Source: Streptomyces umbrinus
GTDB taxonomy: Bacteria; Actinomycetota; Actinomycetes; Streptomycetales; Streptomycetaceae
Assembly (NCBI RefSeq): GCF_030817415.1
Contig: NZ_JAUSZI010000002.1
Location: 3,410,001-3,474,000 of the forward strand
Length of the DNA: 64,000 nt
Direction of reading: 5' to 3'
Program-made: the position numbers and the translations under genes
Part shown: positions 51,074-62,733 of the stretch, piece after piece
Layout of the letters: each line of letters opens with the position of its first letter
Position numbering within the stretch: position 1 is the first letter of the stretch
The notes under the pieces: generated by a model
Told to the model about the DNA's origin: nothing
The model's input: the letters and a program-made list of their open reading frames with translations, nothing else
Databases searched by the model: none

Positions 51074-51844
51074 CTACTCGCCCAACCCCCGAAGCGTCCG
51101 AGCCTCCCGCGCAAGAATCCCCTCGTCATCCCCCGGAACGAACTCCAGCAGAACATCCATCGGCCCACCCCCACCCCCCACCCGCAGCCGCCCAAGCACC
51201 CCACCCCACAACTCGGACCGCGCAGAGAGCGGACGCCGAGTCGTCCCCGGCCACCAGGAGAACGCATGCACGGCGGCAACGCCGTCAATCACCGCGTCGA
51301 GACCAAGCAGCGCATCCGAGTCGGCCACATCGAGCGGCGGCTGCCAGTACGTGAGAACGTCGGGCCGCCCCACCTCCTCCAGCAACCGCAAGACACGATC
51401 AGCCCCATCGGTCAGCGTGTTGCGATGGAACTCGTAGGCGAGATACACGCCCACATCAGCCGCAAGCTCCGCCGCACGCCGAGTGTCCTCGACAACCGCC
51501 GCCCGCTCCTCCGGCGAAGCCTCCTCCGTCCCAGTCGCCCCCGCCCAGATCCGAATACGTGGCGCCCCGAGCAGCACGGCGGAGCGAAGAACCCCGTCGA
51601 ACTCCGCCGGGTCGGTACACCCGGCGCGGTAGTACGAGCCGTACGAGGCCACCGCGAGCCCCGCCTCCTCCGTGGCGCCGCGAACCCGGACGGCCACGGC
51701 CTCATCCCCCGCAGGTACATGCACGTCGGCACCCCACTCCACACACTCGAGCCCCGCCTCGACCGCGGCCCCGAGCACCCCGGCCACATCAAGGTGCCGC
51801 AGGGTGACGGAACACAGCCCCAGCCGCGGCGACACCCGGTTCAC
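51074..51844 (-). CDS. sugar phosphate isomerase/epimerase-like TIM barrel
   Basis: A 256-aa xylose-isomerase-like TIM barrel (AP_endonuc_2 family). Metal-binding candidates are in CVEWGAD, LAYEFHRN and AVHAFSWWPG. It starts 4 nt inside the end of the upstream DUF2264 gene, so the two are co-translated. In such clusters the enzyme usually isomerises or epimerises a keto sugar or sugar acid. The substrate cannot be assigned. Confidence 0.82.
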   Translation of the reverse strand: MNRVSPRLGLCSVTLRHLDVAGVLGAAVEAGLECVEWGADVHVPAGDEAVAVRVRGATEEAGLAVASYGSYYRAGCTDPAEFDGVLRSAVLLGAPRIRIWAGATGTEEASPEERAAVVEDTRRAAELAADVGVYLAYEFHRNTLTDGADRVLRLLEEVGRPDVLTYWQPPLDVADSDALLGLDAVIDGVAAVHAFSWWPGTTRRPLSARSELWGGVLGRLRVGGGGGPMDVLLEFVPGDDEGILAREARTLRGLGE

Positions 51845-53820
51845 CCCAACTCCTCGGTGACCGAGAGGCCACCCGCACCCCCCGCACCCCCCGCACCCCC
51901 CGCACCCCCCGCACCGAAGTCCACGACCGTACGCACCCCATCGCCCCAGCGAACAGCCGCAACAAGCCCACTCACCTCAACACCGACCTGCCCGGCGAGC
52001 GGCGCCACGCCCTCTTCCCCCGTGAGGGACGCCAACCCGACGAACAACGTCCCCTCCTCCCCCGCCCCGACAACTCCGGTGAGCTCGGGAACGAGGGCCC
52101 AAGGCCCAAACGCCGTCCCCTGCGGCGCCCGCACCACACACGACGTCTCCCACCCGTACAGCCCGATCAGTTGACTCGTCACCTCCGGCCCTTCGAGCCG
52201 CACCTCCGCGCCCTGGTCGTCCTCGGCGACGGTCCCCGGAGGCACCGCAACAGTCCAGCCGCTGTGATGAACCGGCGTCCCCACCGGCACACCCACCGTG
52301 CGATGCACCCGCAGTTCGAGCCTGCCGCGGGCCAGCGTCAGGCTCTCGATCCGCGCAGACGGAAGCACGGGCCCGCCCTCGGGGAAGACCGGCCGATGCC
52401 ACGAGGCGAGCCAGTCACGCCCGGCACCCAGCGGATGAATGCGTACACGGGCGCTCCGCATGCCACGGGCCGACAGCGCGACATGATTGTCGGCAGCGTT
52501 GGCCGCGCTGGTCGGACCGGTACGGGTGGAGTACGCGAGTCGGGCGTACAACGGGTTGCCCGGGGCCTTCTCCGGCTCCCGCGAGTCGAGCTTGTAACTG
52601 CCGTGGTTGTGCAGGCGCGCGAGCCCGTCCCCGCCCGTGGTCTGGACGAGCAGCCCGGGCGCGGGAAGGGCGAGCACACGGTCGGCCCCCTCGACCGGCG
52701 CCCGCTCCTCGGTGGCCGTCCACACCGGATCCTCGGCCGGGATCAGCAGCGAGAGGAACCCCTTGGAGGCCCAGTACGGGGACCCGGGCCCCGAGTACCG
52801 CTGAAGTGTGGCCTCGTGCGGCCCGTACCAGCCAAGTCCGAGGAGCCCGTCCGCGGTCGGCGCACCCCGGTCGACAAAATGCCGCAGCCCCCCGCTGAGG
52901 ATGCGGCGGGTGACGCCCGGGTCGAGCGGAGTCTCACCGGTGAGCGCGCCGAGCGCCACGGCGGTGACGGCCGCGAAGCGGTACGTCAGCGAGCGCCCGT
53001 GGTGAATGGGCGCACCGTTCGCGTCGAAGAGCAGCGCGAACCCGTCCAGGAACTCCCGCAGTCGCGGGCCGAGCCGGTCGAGCAGTTCCCGGTCCCCGGT
53101 GAGGTGGGCGTGCAGCAGCGGGTAGAAGTGGAGGGCCCAGCCGTTGTAGTGGTCGAAGGAGCGGCCGTCGCCGTCGGAGTACCAGCCCTGGCCCTGGTAC
53201 CAGCCGTCCAGCAGGCCGAGCGCGCGGTCGATCGCCCCGCGTGTCTCGCTGTCGCCCCGTCCCACGGACTCCAGGAATCCGGCCACGGTCAGCGGGAAGA
53301 GGTACCAGTTGTTGGGGGCGGGCGTGTGCCGCAGCGCGCCGCGCAGCCACTGCTCGACGCGGTCCTGGTCGGCGGCCGGGAGGGTGTCCCAGGTCCAGGG
53401 CGTGGTGAGCCGCAGGGCCAGCGCCACGGAGGCCGACTCCACCATGGGCTGGCCCTGGATGCCGTGGTGGCCGATCTCCGGCCAGGACTCGGCGTCGTCG
53501 CGGCCGGGGGTGCGCGTGCCGCGCGCGACGCCGGCCGTGTAGCGCTCCAGGAATCCGTGCGGGTCCTTGCCGGACGCCCCGGCGGTACGGAACGCGGCGA
53601 GCAGGAACGTACGGGCGAACCCTTCGAGACCGTCGGAGCGCACCCCCGACCGCGAGGGCGGGCCGGGCAGGTCGATCAGGGCGTGGCCGGGGGTGGCGTA
53701 TCGGAGGGCGGCGGCCAGCAGCCGGTCGCCGGTGGCTTCCCAGTGGGCACGGGTGTAGCCGGTGTACGGGCTGAGGGTGCGGTCTTCCTCGGGGGCTGCA
53801 GGGAGGGGGTGCTGGGGCAT
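51841..53820 (-). CDS. DUF2264-family (alpha/alpha)6-barrel enzyme, probable glycosidase
   Basis: A 659-aa protein. The N-terminal 370 residues are the DUF2264 helical barrel (SRSGVRSDGLEGFARTFLLA, GQPMVESASVALAL, WYSDGDGRSFDHYNGWA); the C-terminus is a beta-sandwich. The family resembles heparinase/unsaturated-uronyl hydrolase barrels, and some members are reported as exo-glucuronidases (GH154, from memory). No signal peptide, so it acts on imported sugar. The C-terminus ends in a Gly-Ala-Gly microsatellite. It is followed by the isomerase with a 4-nt overlap. The ribosome site for ATG 53820 is distant (AGGAGA), so the start is moderately sure. Confidence 0.78.
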   Translation of the reverse strand: MPQHPLPAAPEEDRTLSPYTGYTRAHWEATGDRLLAAALRYATPGHALIDLPGPPSRSGVRSDGLEGFARTFLLAAFRTAGASGKDPHGFLERYTAGVARGTRTPGRDDAESWPEIGHHGIQGQPMVESASVALALRLTTPWTWDTLPAADQDRVEQWLRGALRHTPAPNNWYLFPLTVAGFLESVGRGDSETRGAIDRALGLLDGWYQGQGWYSDGDGRSFDHYNGWALHFYPLLHAHLTGDRELLDRLGPRLREFLDGFALLFDANGAPIHHGRSLTYRFAAVTAVALGALTGETPLDPGVTRRILSGGLRHFVDRGAPTADGLLGLGWYGPHEATLQRYSGPGSPYWASKGFLSLLIPAEDPVWTATEERAPVEGADRVLALPAPGLLVQTTGGDGLARLHNHGSYKLDSREPEKAPGNPLYARLAYSTRTGPTSAANAADNHVALSARGMRSARVRIHPLGAGRDWLASWHRPVFPEGGPVLPSARIESLTLARGRLELRVHRTVGVPVGTPVHHSGWTVAVPPGTVAEDDQGAEVRLEGPEVTSQLIGLYGWETSCVVRAPQGTAFGPWALVPELTGVVGAGEEGTLFVGLASLTGEEGVAPLAGQVGVEVSGLVAAVRWGDGVRTVVDFGAGGAGGAGGAGGAGGLSVTEELG

Positions 53821-53841
53821 GGAAGGGCCACGTCTCCTGTT

Positions 53842-53888
53842 CGTTCCGGCGGTTTCCGAAGGTCCGTTCCGTTCCGGCGGTTTCCGAA
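53842..53888. repeat. 19-bp direct repeat before the DUF2264 gene
   Basis: CGTTCCGGCGGTTTCCGAA occurs at 53842-53860 and 53870-53888, 28 bp apart, in the short gap before the DUF2264 start. It may be a tandem operator. Confidence 0.5.
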
Positions 53889-53925
53889 AGCGGCTGCGAT
53901 GGTCAGGCGGGTCAGGCAAAGCAGG

Positions 53926-54957
53926 TCAGGCGAGGCGGGCCAGATGTTCGGGCCGGACGGGGTGGGTGAAGGGGCGGCCGAGGGCGTACGACTCGATCTC
54001 GGCCAGTGCCAGGTCGGCGAGGCGGCGCAGTTCGCCGCCCTTCGAGCCGGCGATGTGCGGGGTGATGAGGACGTTCGGGCAGTCCCACAGCGGTGAGTCG
54101 GCGGGCAGTACCTCCGGCTCGGTGACGTCCAGGACCGCGTTGATCCGCCCGGACACCACCTCACTGGTGAGAGCGGTCTGGTCGATGACCGCGCCGCGCG
54201 CGGTGTTGATCAGCGTGGTGCCCGTGCGCAGCCGCGCCAGCAGGTCGCGGCAGACCAGGCCGCGGGTCTCGGGCAGCAGCGGTGTGTGCACGCTGAGGAC
54301 GTCGCTGACCGCGAACAGATCGGGCAGGGAGACCGGCTCCGCCCCGAGATCGCGTGCCTCGGTGTCCGTGACGAAGGGGTCGTGGAGCAGCACGTTCAGG
54401 TCGTGCGGGCGGAGCAGCTCGATGACGCGGCGTCCGATGACCGAGGCGCTCAGGATGCCCACGGTCCTGCGGTAGTTGCCCGCGTCGGGGTGGCGTGCGT
54501 TCCAGTCGATGCGCCGGCGTTCGGTGCGGTAGGTCCGGGCGGTGTCGAGGACGCGTTTGTTGGCGAGCAGGATCATGGCGAGGGTGTACTCGGCGACCGG
54601 CACGGCGTTGGCCGCGGCGGCGGAGGACACCGTGAGGCCGCGCTCCCAGCAGGCGGCGGTGATGTGGTGGCGTACGGTCCCGGCGGTGTGCACGACGGCG
54701 CGCAGCCGGGGCGCGGCGTCGAGTACCGCCGCGTCGATGGGCGGGCAGCCCCAGCCGGTGACGAGCAACTCGGCGTCGGCGAGCGCGCGGTGGGCTGCGG
54801 GGGTGGTGAGGTCGTCCAGGACGAGCCGCGGGTCGATGTCGGTGAGGGCGGCCAGCCGGGCCCGTACATCCGGGTCGAGGACCTGATCCGCGGTCCTGTG
54901 CGCCATGGCGAGCACGGCACGCGGGCGGGAACGGGGCCGGAGGTCGGGGTGGGTCAC
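53926..54957 (-). CDS. D-isomer-specific 2-hydroxyacid dehydrogenase
   Basis: A 343-aa NAD(P)-dependent reductase of the D-2-hydroxyacid family. The nucleotide-binding region has VGILSASVIGRRVIELLRP in place of the usual GxGxxG, the catalytic Arg is in LINTARGAVID, the Glu in DVTEPEVLP and the His in LITPHIAGS. The GTG start at 54957 has GGAG 7 nt upstream. The weakened glycine motif (GILSASVIG) is a real deviation. Within a sugar-acid cluster, a 2-keto or 2-hydroxy acid is the likely substrate. Confidence 0.85.
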   Translation of the reverse strand: MTHPDLRPRSRPRAVLAMAHRTADQVLDPDVRARLAALTDIDPRLVLDDLTTPAAHRALADAELLVTGWGCPPIDAAVLDAAPRLRAVVHTAGTVRHHITAACWERGLTVSSAAAANAVPVAEYTLAMILLANKRVLDTARTYRTERRRIDWNARHPDAGNYRRTVGILSASVIGRRVIELLRPHDLNVLLHDPFVTDTEARDLGAEPVSLPDLFAVSDVLSVHTPLLPETRGLVCRDLLARLRTGTTLINTARGAVIDQTALTSEVVSGRINAVLDVTEPEVLPADSPLWDCPNVLITPHIAGSKGGELRRLADLALAEIESYALGRPFTHPVRPEHLARLA

Positions 54958-55009
54958 TTGACGCTCCTACGGGTCAACTGGGGCTCCTTGTACATCACTT
55001 GACGGCACA

Positions 55010-55924
55010 TCACTTGACGCTTCCGGCGGTCAGGCCGGACTTCCAGTAACGCTGCAGCGTGACGAACGCGACGATCAGCGGCACGACGGCGAGCAGCGAG
55101 CCGATGACGACGAGCGGGTAGTACTCGGGCGAGACGGTGGCGGAGCTGTTCCAGGTGTAGAGCCCGAGGCTCAGCGGATACAGGTGCTGGTCGGAGAGCA
55201 TCACCATGGGCAGGAAGAAGTTGTTCCAGATGGCGGTGAGCTGGAACAGGAAGACGGTGACGAATCCGGGGCCGAGCATGCGCAGACTGACGCGTATGTA
55301 CGTCTGCAGTTCGCCGGCGCCGTCCACGCGGGAGGCCTCCAGTACCTCGTTGGGTACGTAGCCGCTGCTGAGCAGGCGGGCGAGGTAGACGCCGAAGGGG
55401 TTGAACAGGACGGGGACGAAGACCGCCCAGAAGGCGTTGACCAGGCCGATCTCGGAGGCCACCAGATAGAGCGGGAGGGCGAGGACGGTCTGCGGGACCA
55501 TGACGCCGGTGAGGACGAGCCCGAACAGCTTCTCCTTGTGCCGGAACTCGTACTTGTCGAAGGCGTATCCGGCGGAGACGCTGATGAGGGAGCCGACCAG
55601 GGCGCCGCCGACCGCGTACAGCAGGCTGTTGAGGTACCACTCGCCGTAGAGGCCGCCGTCCATGGCGAAGAGGTCGGAGAGGTTGCGGGAGAGGGAGAAG
55701 TCGCCGAGGGAGAAGATGTCGCTGCCGAAGAGGGCGTCGGCGTTCTTGGTGGACGCGAACAGCAGCCACAGGGCGGGCATCATCGTGTAGAGGGCGGCTA
55801 TCAGGACGACGGCGTTGGCGACGCCGCGGCTGGTCAGTCCGGACTTCCCGAAGGGGCGGCCGAGTGGCCTGGTGGGTGACCCGCCGGACGGGGTCGTGGG
55901 GGTGATGGGAGTCGTCGTGGTCAT
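55010..55924 (-). CDS. carbohydrate ABC transporter permease (MalG type)
   Basis: A 304-aa permease with six membrane helices and the ATPase-docking loop EASRVDGAGELQTYIRV. The ATG at 55924 overlaps the stop of the partner permease by 4 nt. The ends of this gene and the start of the dehydrogenase share CACTTGACG repeats (54955, 54995 and 55011 region). No ATPase is encoded; MsiK is the likely energiser. Confidence 0.88.
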   Translation of the reverse strand: MTTTTPITPTTPSGGSPTRPLGRPFGKSGLTSRGVANAVVLIAALYTMMPALWLLFASTKNADALFGSDIFSLGDFSLSRNLSDLFAMDGGLYGEWYLNSLLYAVGGALVGSLISVSAGYAFDKYEFRHKEKLFGLVLTGVMVPQTVLALPLYLVASEIGLVNAFWAVFVPVLFNPFGVYLARLLSSGYVPNEVLEASRVDGAGELQTYIRVSLRMLGPGFVTVFLFQLTAIWNNFFLPMVMLSDQHLYPLSLGLYTWNSSATVSPEYYPLVVIGSLLAVVPLIVAFVTLQRYWKSGLTAGSVK

Positions 55925-56889
55925 TTCGCGCTCCGTTCGCGGCGGCCTGCCCAGCGCGTCACGGCGAACGACAGGGCGCAGGTGACGACGAGGAGGATGA
56001 CGGAGGCCGCGGAGGCGAGTCCGTAGTTGTTGCGGCGGAAGGCCGCGTCGTAGATGTACATGTTCGGTGTGAAGCGGGAGTTGACCATCGGCGTGGCCTG
56101 GTTCATCAGCATGGGCTCGGTGAACAGCTGCAGCGCGGCGATGAGGGAGAACATGCACACCATGAGGACGGACCCCCTGATGATGGGGACCTTGACCTGG
56201 AACGCGGTGCGCACGCCTCCCGCCCCGTCGATCCTGGCCGCTTCCAGCACCTCGCGCGGCAGCGCCTGGAGGGCGGCGTAGAAGATCACCATGTTGTAGC
56301 CGAGGCCGCTCCACAGGGCGATGTTGACGATCGACGGGAGCACGGTGTGCAGGCCCAGGAAGTCGATGGTGATGTCGGCCTCGGCGAAGAGCTTGATGAC
56401 CGGGCTGAGCCCCGGCGTGTAGAGGTACAGCCAGATGACCGCCGCGATGATGCCGGGCACGGCGTGCGGCAGGTAGAGCAGCATCTGCGCGGTGCGCCGC
56501 AGCCGGATCAGTCCGGAGTCGAGCAGCAGGGCGAGGCCCAGGGAGCCGGCGACGACGAGCGGGACGAAGACCACGCAGTACAGGGCGATGGAGCCGAAGC
56601 CGGAGACGAAGCTCGGGTCCTGCAGCACGGCGAGGTAGCTGCGCAGTCCGGTGAAGATGGTGCGGCCGCCGCCGAAGCCCAGGCCGTCGTGGTCCTCGGA
56701 GAAGAAGCTGAGGTAGATGGCGTAGCCGACGGGGACGAGGAACACGGCGACGAGCAGCGCCGTGAACGGGGCGAGGAGCGTGACGTACGCGAACCTCTGC
56801 TGTCGGCGTCCGGCTCTGCGGGTGCGGGCGGGGTCCGCCGGTGGCGGTGTGGTCCCCGCCCGTTTTCTGGGAGTCATCACTGTGCTCAC
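55921..56889 (-). CDS. carbohydrate ABC transporter permease (MalF type)
   Basis: A 322-aa permease with six helices and the cytoplasmic loop EAARIDGAGGVRTAFQV. The GTG at 56889 has GAGGTGC upstream. Downstream of the binding protein by 87 nt and coupled to the second permease by a 4-nt overlap. Confidence 0.88.
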   Translation of the reverse strand: MSTVMTPRKRAGTTPPPADPARTRRAGRRQQRFAYVTLLAPFTALLVAVFLVPVGYAIYLSFFSEDHDGLGFGGGRTIFTGLRSYLAVLQDPSFVSGFGSIALYCVVFVPLVVAGSLGLALLLDSGLIRLRRTAQMLLYLPHAVPGIIAAVIWLYLYTPGLSPVIKLFAEADITIDFLGLHTVLPSIVNIALWSGLGYNMVIFYAALQALPREVLEAARIDGAGGVRTAFQVKVPIIRGSVLMVCMFSLIAALQLFTEPMLMNQATPMVNSRFTPNMYIYDAAFRRNNYGLASAASVILLVVTCALSFAVTRWAGRRERSAK

Positions 56890-56976
56890 GGATGCACCTC
56901 GGATCCAACCTGATGTGCGGCTCTGGATGTGCGGCTCTGAGAGGGTGGTGTGCGGCGTGGTGTGCGCGGCTGTCGG

Positions 56977-58314
56977 TCAGCGGGTGGTGACGGACAGGCC
57001 GAGGCTCTTCAGGTCGGGCAGGGTTTTGCTCTGTGCCTCCCGGAGGGCCTCCAGGATGGTTCCGCTGCCGACACCGGCCCGCGCGAGCCCGTCGTCGCCG
57101 GAGCTGATCGTCGAGACCATGCGCGGTCCCCACTTCCATCGGGTGGAGATCAGCTCGGCCTCTCTCTGGAAGAGGGAGAAGATGTCCTGGCCGCCGTAGT
57201 AGCTGGTGTCCATCTCCTTGCGGGCGACCGGGACCAGGTCGGGCACGGTCGGATACGCGCTGCTGACACCGCTGGCGAGTTTGGCCTTCAGCGCGTCCGG
57301 GCTGGTGACCATCCAGGTGATGAACTCCAGGGCTTCCTCGGGGTGCGTGCTGTCCTTGGTGACCATGAAGGTCGAGCCGCCCTGGGTGCCCAGGGACGGC
57401 TTCTCCGGGTCCCACTGCGGGGACGGGGCGATGGCCCATTTGCCCTTGCCGCCCGGGGTGGAGGCCATCATCGAGCCCGCCGCCCAGGCGCCCGCCAGCC
57501 AGCCGGCCGTCTCACCGCTCTGCAGATGCGCCCGCCACTGCTGGCTGGACGAGGGCTCGACCCGCACCAGGTCGTCGTCCACCAGGCGCTGCCAGTACGT
57601 GGCGACCTTGCGGGTGGGGGCGTCGTCCATGGAGACGGTCCAGGACTTGTCGGAGGTGTCGTACCACTGGGCGCCGGCCTGCCAGGCGAGGCCGGCCATG
57701 GCGAGCGTGCCGCCGGTGGTGAAGAGAGAGGCGATACGGGAGTCGGGCTTGGCCTTCTTCAGCTTGCGGGCCGAGCTCTCGAACTCCGCCCAGGTCCTGG
57801 GGACGGGGATGTCGTACTTGGTGAACAGGTCCTTGCGGTAGAGGAAGACCATCGGTTCGATGTCGACCGGCAGGGCGTAAGTGCGCCCTTCGAAGGTGGT
57901 CAGATCCATCGCCTGCGGGATGATCTTGCGGCGCACCGAGTCGGGCAGCATGTCCGTGATGTCGCGGGGCACACCGTCGATGGCGTAACTGGGCAGCTGG
58001 GGATACTCGATGGTGGCGACATCGGGGGCGTTGCCCGCCCGCGCGGCGTTGCTGAGCTTGGCCCAGCCGCCCTGGTCGCCCGAGGGGACCTGCTCGAAGT
58101 CGACCTTGATTCTGGTGTGGGTGCGGTTGTACTCGTCCACGACCTCCTGGCTGCCGCGCAGCGCGGACCAGAAGGTGACGTGCACCGGCCCGTCCCCGGC
58201 GCTGTCCCCCTTCCCGCCGCCGGAGCAGCCCGCCACCAGCAGCATGGCGAAGATCGTGAGCACTGCCGTCACGGCCGCACCTGAGCGTCTGACTGCTGGG
58301 CGTTGACCAGGCAT
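56977..58314 (-). CDS. carbohydrate ABC transporter substrate-binding lipoprotein
   Basis: A 445-aa family-1 solute-binding protein with signal peptide and lipobox VAGC. The FWSALRGSQEVVDEYN segment and the GNAPDVATIEYPQLPSY segment are typical of oligosaccharide receptors. GGGAGGG precedes the ATG at 58314. It heads the import and catabolic operon. The substrate is unknown; with DUF2264 and a 2-hydroxyacid dehydrogenase downstream, an acidic or modified oligosaccharide is likely. Confidence 0.88.
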   Translation of the reverse strand: MPGQRPAVRRSGAAVTAVLTIFAMLLVAGCSGGGKGDSAGDGPVHVTFWSALRGSQEVVDEYNRTHTRIKVDFEQVPSGDQGGWAKLSNAARAGNAPDVATIEYPQLPSYAIDGVPRDITDMLPDSVRRKIIPQAMDLTTFEGRTYALPVDIEPMVFLYRKDLFTKYDIPVPRTWAEFESSARKLKKAKPDSRIASLFTTGGTLAMAGLAWQAGAQWYDTSDKSWTVSMDDAPTRKVATYWQRLVDDDLVRVEPSSSQQWRAHLQSGETAGWLAGAWAAGSMMASTPGGKGKWAIAPSPQWDPEKPSLGTQGGSTFMVTKDSTHPEEALEFITWMVTSPDALKAKLASGVSSAYPTVPDLVPVARKEMDTSYYGGQDIFSLFQREAELISTRWKWGPRMVSTISSGDDGLARAGVGSGTILEALREAQSKTLPDLKSLGLSVTTR

Positions 58315-58444
58315 GGGCCCTCCCGCGTCGTTGCTGGGTCATGGGCATCCTCAGCGGCAGACGAAAAAGGCGTCAATACATCGAACAGAAGAAACTAAAA
58401 CGGTCAAACGAACAAGTCCGAACGCCAGGCGACTTCGCACGAGG
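58315..58444 (-). promoter_or_regulatory. promoter/operator region of the catabolic operon
   Basis: 130 bp between regulator and binding-protein gene. The part 58360-58420 is AT-rich (ATACATCGAACAGAAG, AAACTAAAACGG, TCAAACGAACAAG on the plus strand) and contains the direct repeats TCGAACA and ACGAACA. T-rich direct repeats are typical of DeoR-type operators. Confidence 0.45.
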
Positions 58445-59533
58445 TCAGACCACCGGTGCGGCCGTGGACTCCCTGATCACGAGGCCCGGCAACAGTTCCA
58501 CGTGCCGGGTGGCCCCGGGCCGCAGCCCGCCGCCCGCCATGTCGAGCCGTCGCAGCAGCAGTTCGACCCCGGTCCGGCCGAGCTCCGTCTTGGGCGGGGC
58601 GACGGCCGTCAGCGGGACCGGCCCCATGTCCGCGACCACGTCGTTGTACGCGACCACCGAACAGCGTCCCGGCACGTCGATTCCCGCCGCCAGCAGGCGT
58701 TGCACCAGCATCAGCGCGTCCATGTCGCTGTGGATCAGCACCGCCGTCGCGCCGCTCCTCCCGACCGCCTCGACCAGGTCGGACTCCCGTGGGTCGGCGA
58801 CGCGCGGATCGGGACCGGCGGTGCTCGAACTGAGAATCGTGGGGCATCCCTCCGCGAGCCCCAGGGCGGCGGTCTGTTCGGCGAACTCGGCGCGGATGAC
58901 CCGCGCCGTGGGGCTGTCGTCGCGCGCCGCCAGCACGATCCGCCGGTGCCCGAGACCGACCAGGTGCCCGAGCGCCAGGTGCACGCCGTACGCGTGGTCC
59001 GTACGCACACAGTCCAGCGAGTAGATCCCGCCGGCCCGGGCGGGGCGCCGCTCCACCAGCACCGCGGGGACGTCCAGGGCGGCCAGCCAGGAGTGGTCCG
59101 CCTCGGCCTCCGCCCGGGTGCGCCAGTGCGGCGACAGCAGCAGGCCACGCGCCCCGGCGTCCACCGCCTGGCGCACCGCCTCGCGCTCGGACCCGCCGTC
59201 ACCCGCGGTGATGTGCAGCGCCAGCCGCAGACCGGCCTTGGCCGCGGCCTCCCGCGCGCCCTGCACGGCCTCGGTGAGATAGGTGTTGCTCTCCGGTACG
59301 ACCATGGCGACGGCGTCCCCGCCGACGGGAACCTCCTCGGGCACCGGCCGCAGTGACCGCGCCACCCCGTGCCCGCGGCGCACCTCCCCACGCCGGGCCA
59401 GGTCCTCGACGTCCCGGCGCACCGTCACCACGGAGACGCCGAGTTCGTCGGCGAGGTCGGTGATGCGCGCGACACCCCGGTCCCGCACCGTCTCCGCGAT
59501 CCGGTCCTGCCGCGTCCGCGCCGACTCCCGCAT
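58445..59533 (-). CDS. transcriptional regulator with DeoR-type HTH and LacI-type sugar-binding domain
   Basis: A 362-aa hybrid. Residues about 8-60 are a DeoR winged helix (RITDLADELGVSVVTVRRDVEDL); residues about 75-360 are a periplasmic-binding-protein-like ligand domain as in LacI/GalR (MVVPESNTYLTEAVQGA, HLVGLGHRRIVLAA, VVAYNDVVADMGPVPLT). It lies directly upstream of the ABC operon on the same strand and presumably represses it until the sugar binds. ATG 59533 has GGTGGGG upstream. A longer frame to 59596 is possible. Confidence 0.85.
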   Translation of the reverse strand: MRESARTRQDRIAETVRDRGVARITDLADELGVSVVTVRRDVEDLARRGEVRRGHGVARSLRPVPEEVPVGGDAVAMVVPESNTYLTEAVQGAREAAAKAGLRLALHITAGDGGSEREAVRQAVDAGARGLLLSPHWRTRAEAEADHSWLAALDVPAVLVERRPARAGGIYSLDCVRTDHAYGVHLALGHLVGLGHRRIVLAARDDSPTARVIRAEFAEQTAALGLAEGCPTILSSSTAGPDPRVADPRESDLVEAVGRSGATAVLIHSDMDALMLVQRLLAAGIDVPGRCSVVAYNDVVADMGPVPLTAVAPPKTELGRTGVELLLRRLDMAGGGLRPGATRHVELLPGLVIRESTAAPVV

Positions 59534-62235
<2,702 letters not shown>

Positions 62236-62409
62236 TCATCACCCCTTTGGTGGCGAGTCCGCACCATCCGTCCTGGGCACGTCCGAGTGTTGTCCGCGTG
62301 TTGTCACGCTTCCCTTCCCACTGTTCCGATGAGTTCGCGGCAGGAGGATGGTCTATTCACAACGAGGCGACGACAACGCCGCCGAACCCTTCGCACGTGG
62401 AGGTACGCC

Positions 62410-62622
62410 ATGTGTTCCCACCAGTCTTCGTGCCCGTCCGCCGACCGCACCGAGCACTCCCACCGCGACGACGCGCACATCGTGTCCGCGCACCCCGAGC
62501 AGGGCTGGTACCTGCTGTGCGACGGCGCGATCGTCTTCGACGACACCGGCGCGCTGCTGCCCGACGGCAGTGTCGTCGCCCCGCACCGCGTCCCGGCCGA
62601 GCAGCTGACCATCGCGGCCTGA
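62410..62622 (+). CDS. DUF5999 family small protein
   Basis: A 70-aa protein beginning MCSHQSSCPSADRTEHSHRD, with HPEQGWYLLCDGAIVFDDTGALLPDG, the DUF5999 pattern. Its Cys/His-rich N-terminus suggests metal binding. GGAGG lies 6 nt before the ATG. Function unknown; it is common and conserved in Streptomyces. Confidence 0.85.
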   Translation: MCSHQSSCPSADRTEHSHRDDAHIVSAHPEQGWYLLCDGAIVFDDTGALLPDGSVVAPHRVPAEQLTIAA

Positions 62623-62733
62623 CGCTCCCCGGGCCGCAGGGCGGCAAGGGCCGGCTATCGCGGCCCATTGACTGCCGTCATGAAGGCGATACGCTCCTGG
62701 TGCGACCCCACCACGACAAGGGGGCGGACCGCC

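Noticed and set aside
54955..55020. CACTTGACG triple repeat as an operator
   Set aside because: Two copies coincide with gene ends and starts (GTC AAG TGA), so they are more likely a small local duplication than a binding site.
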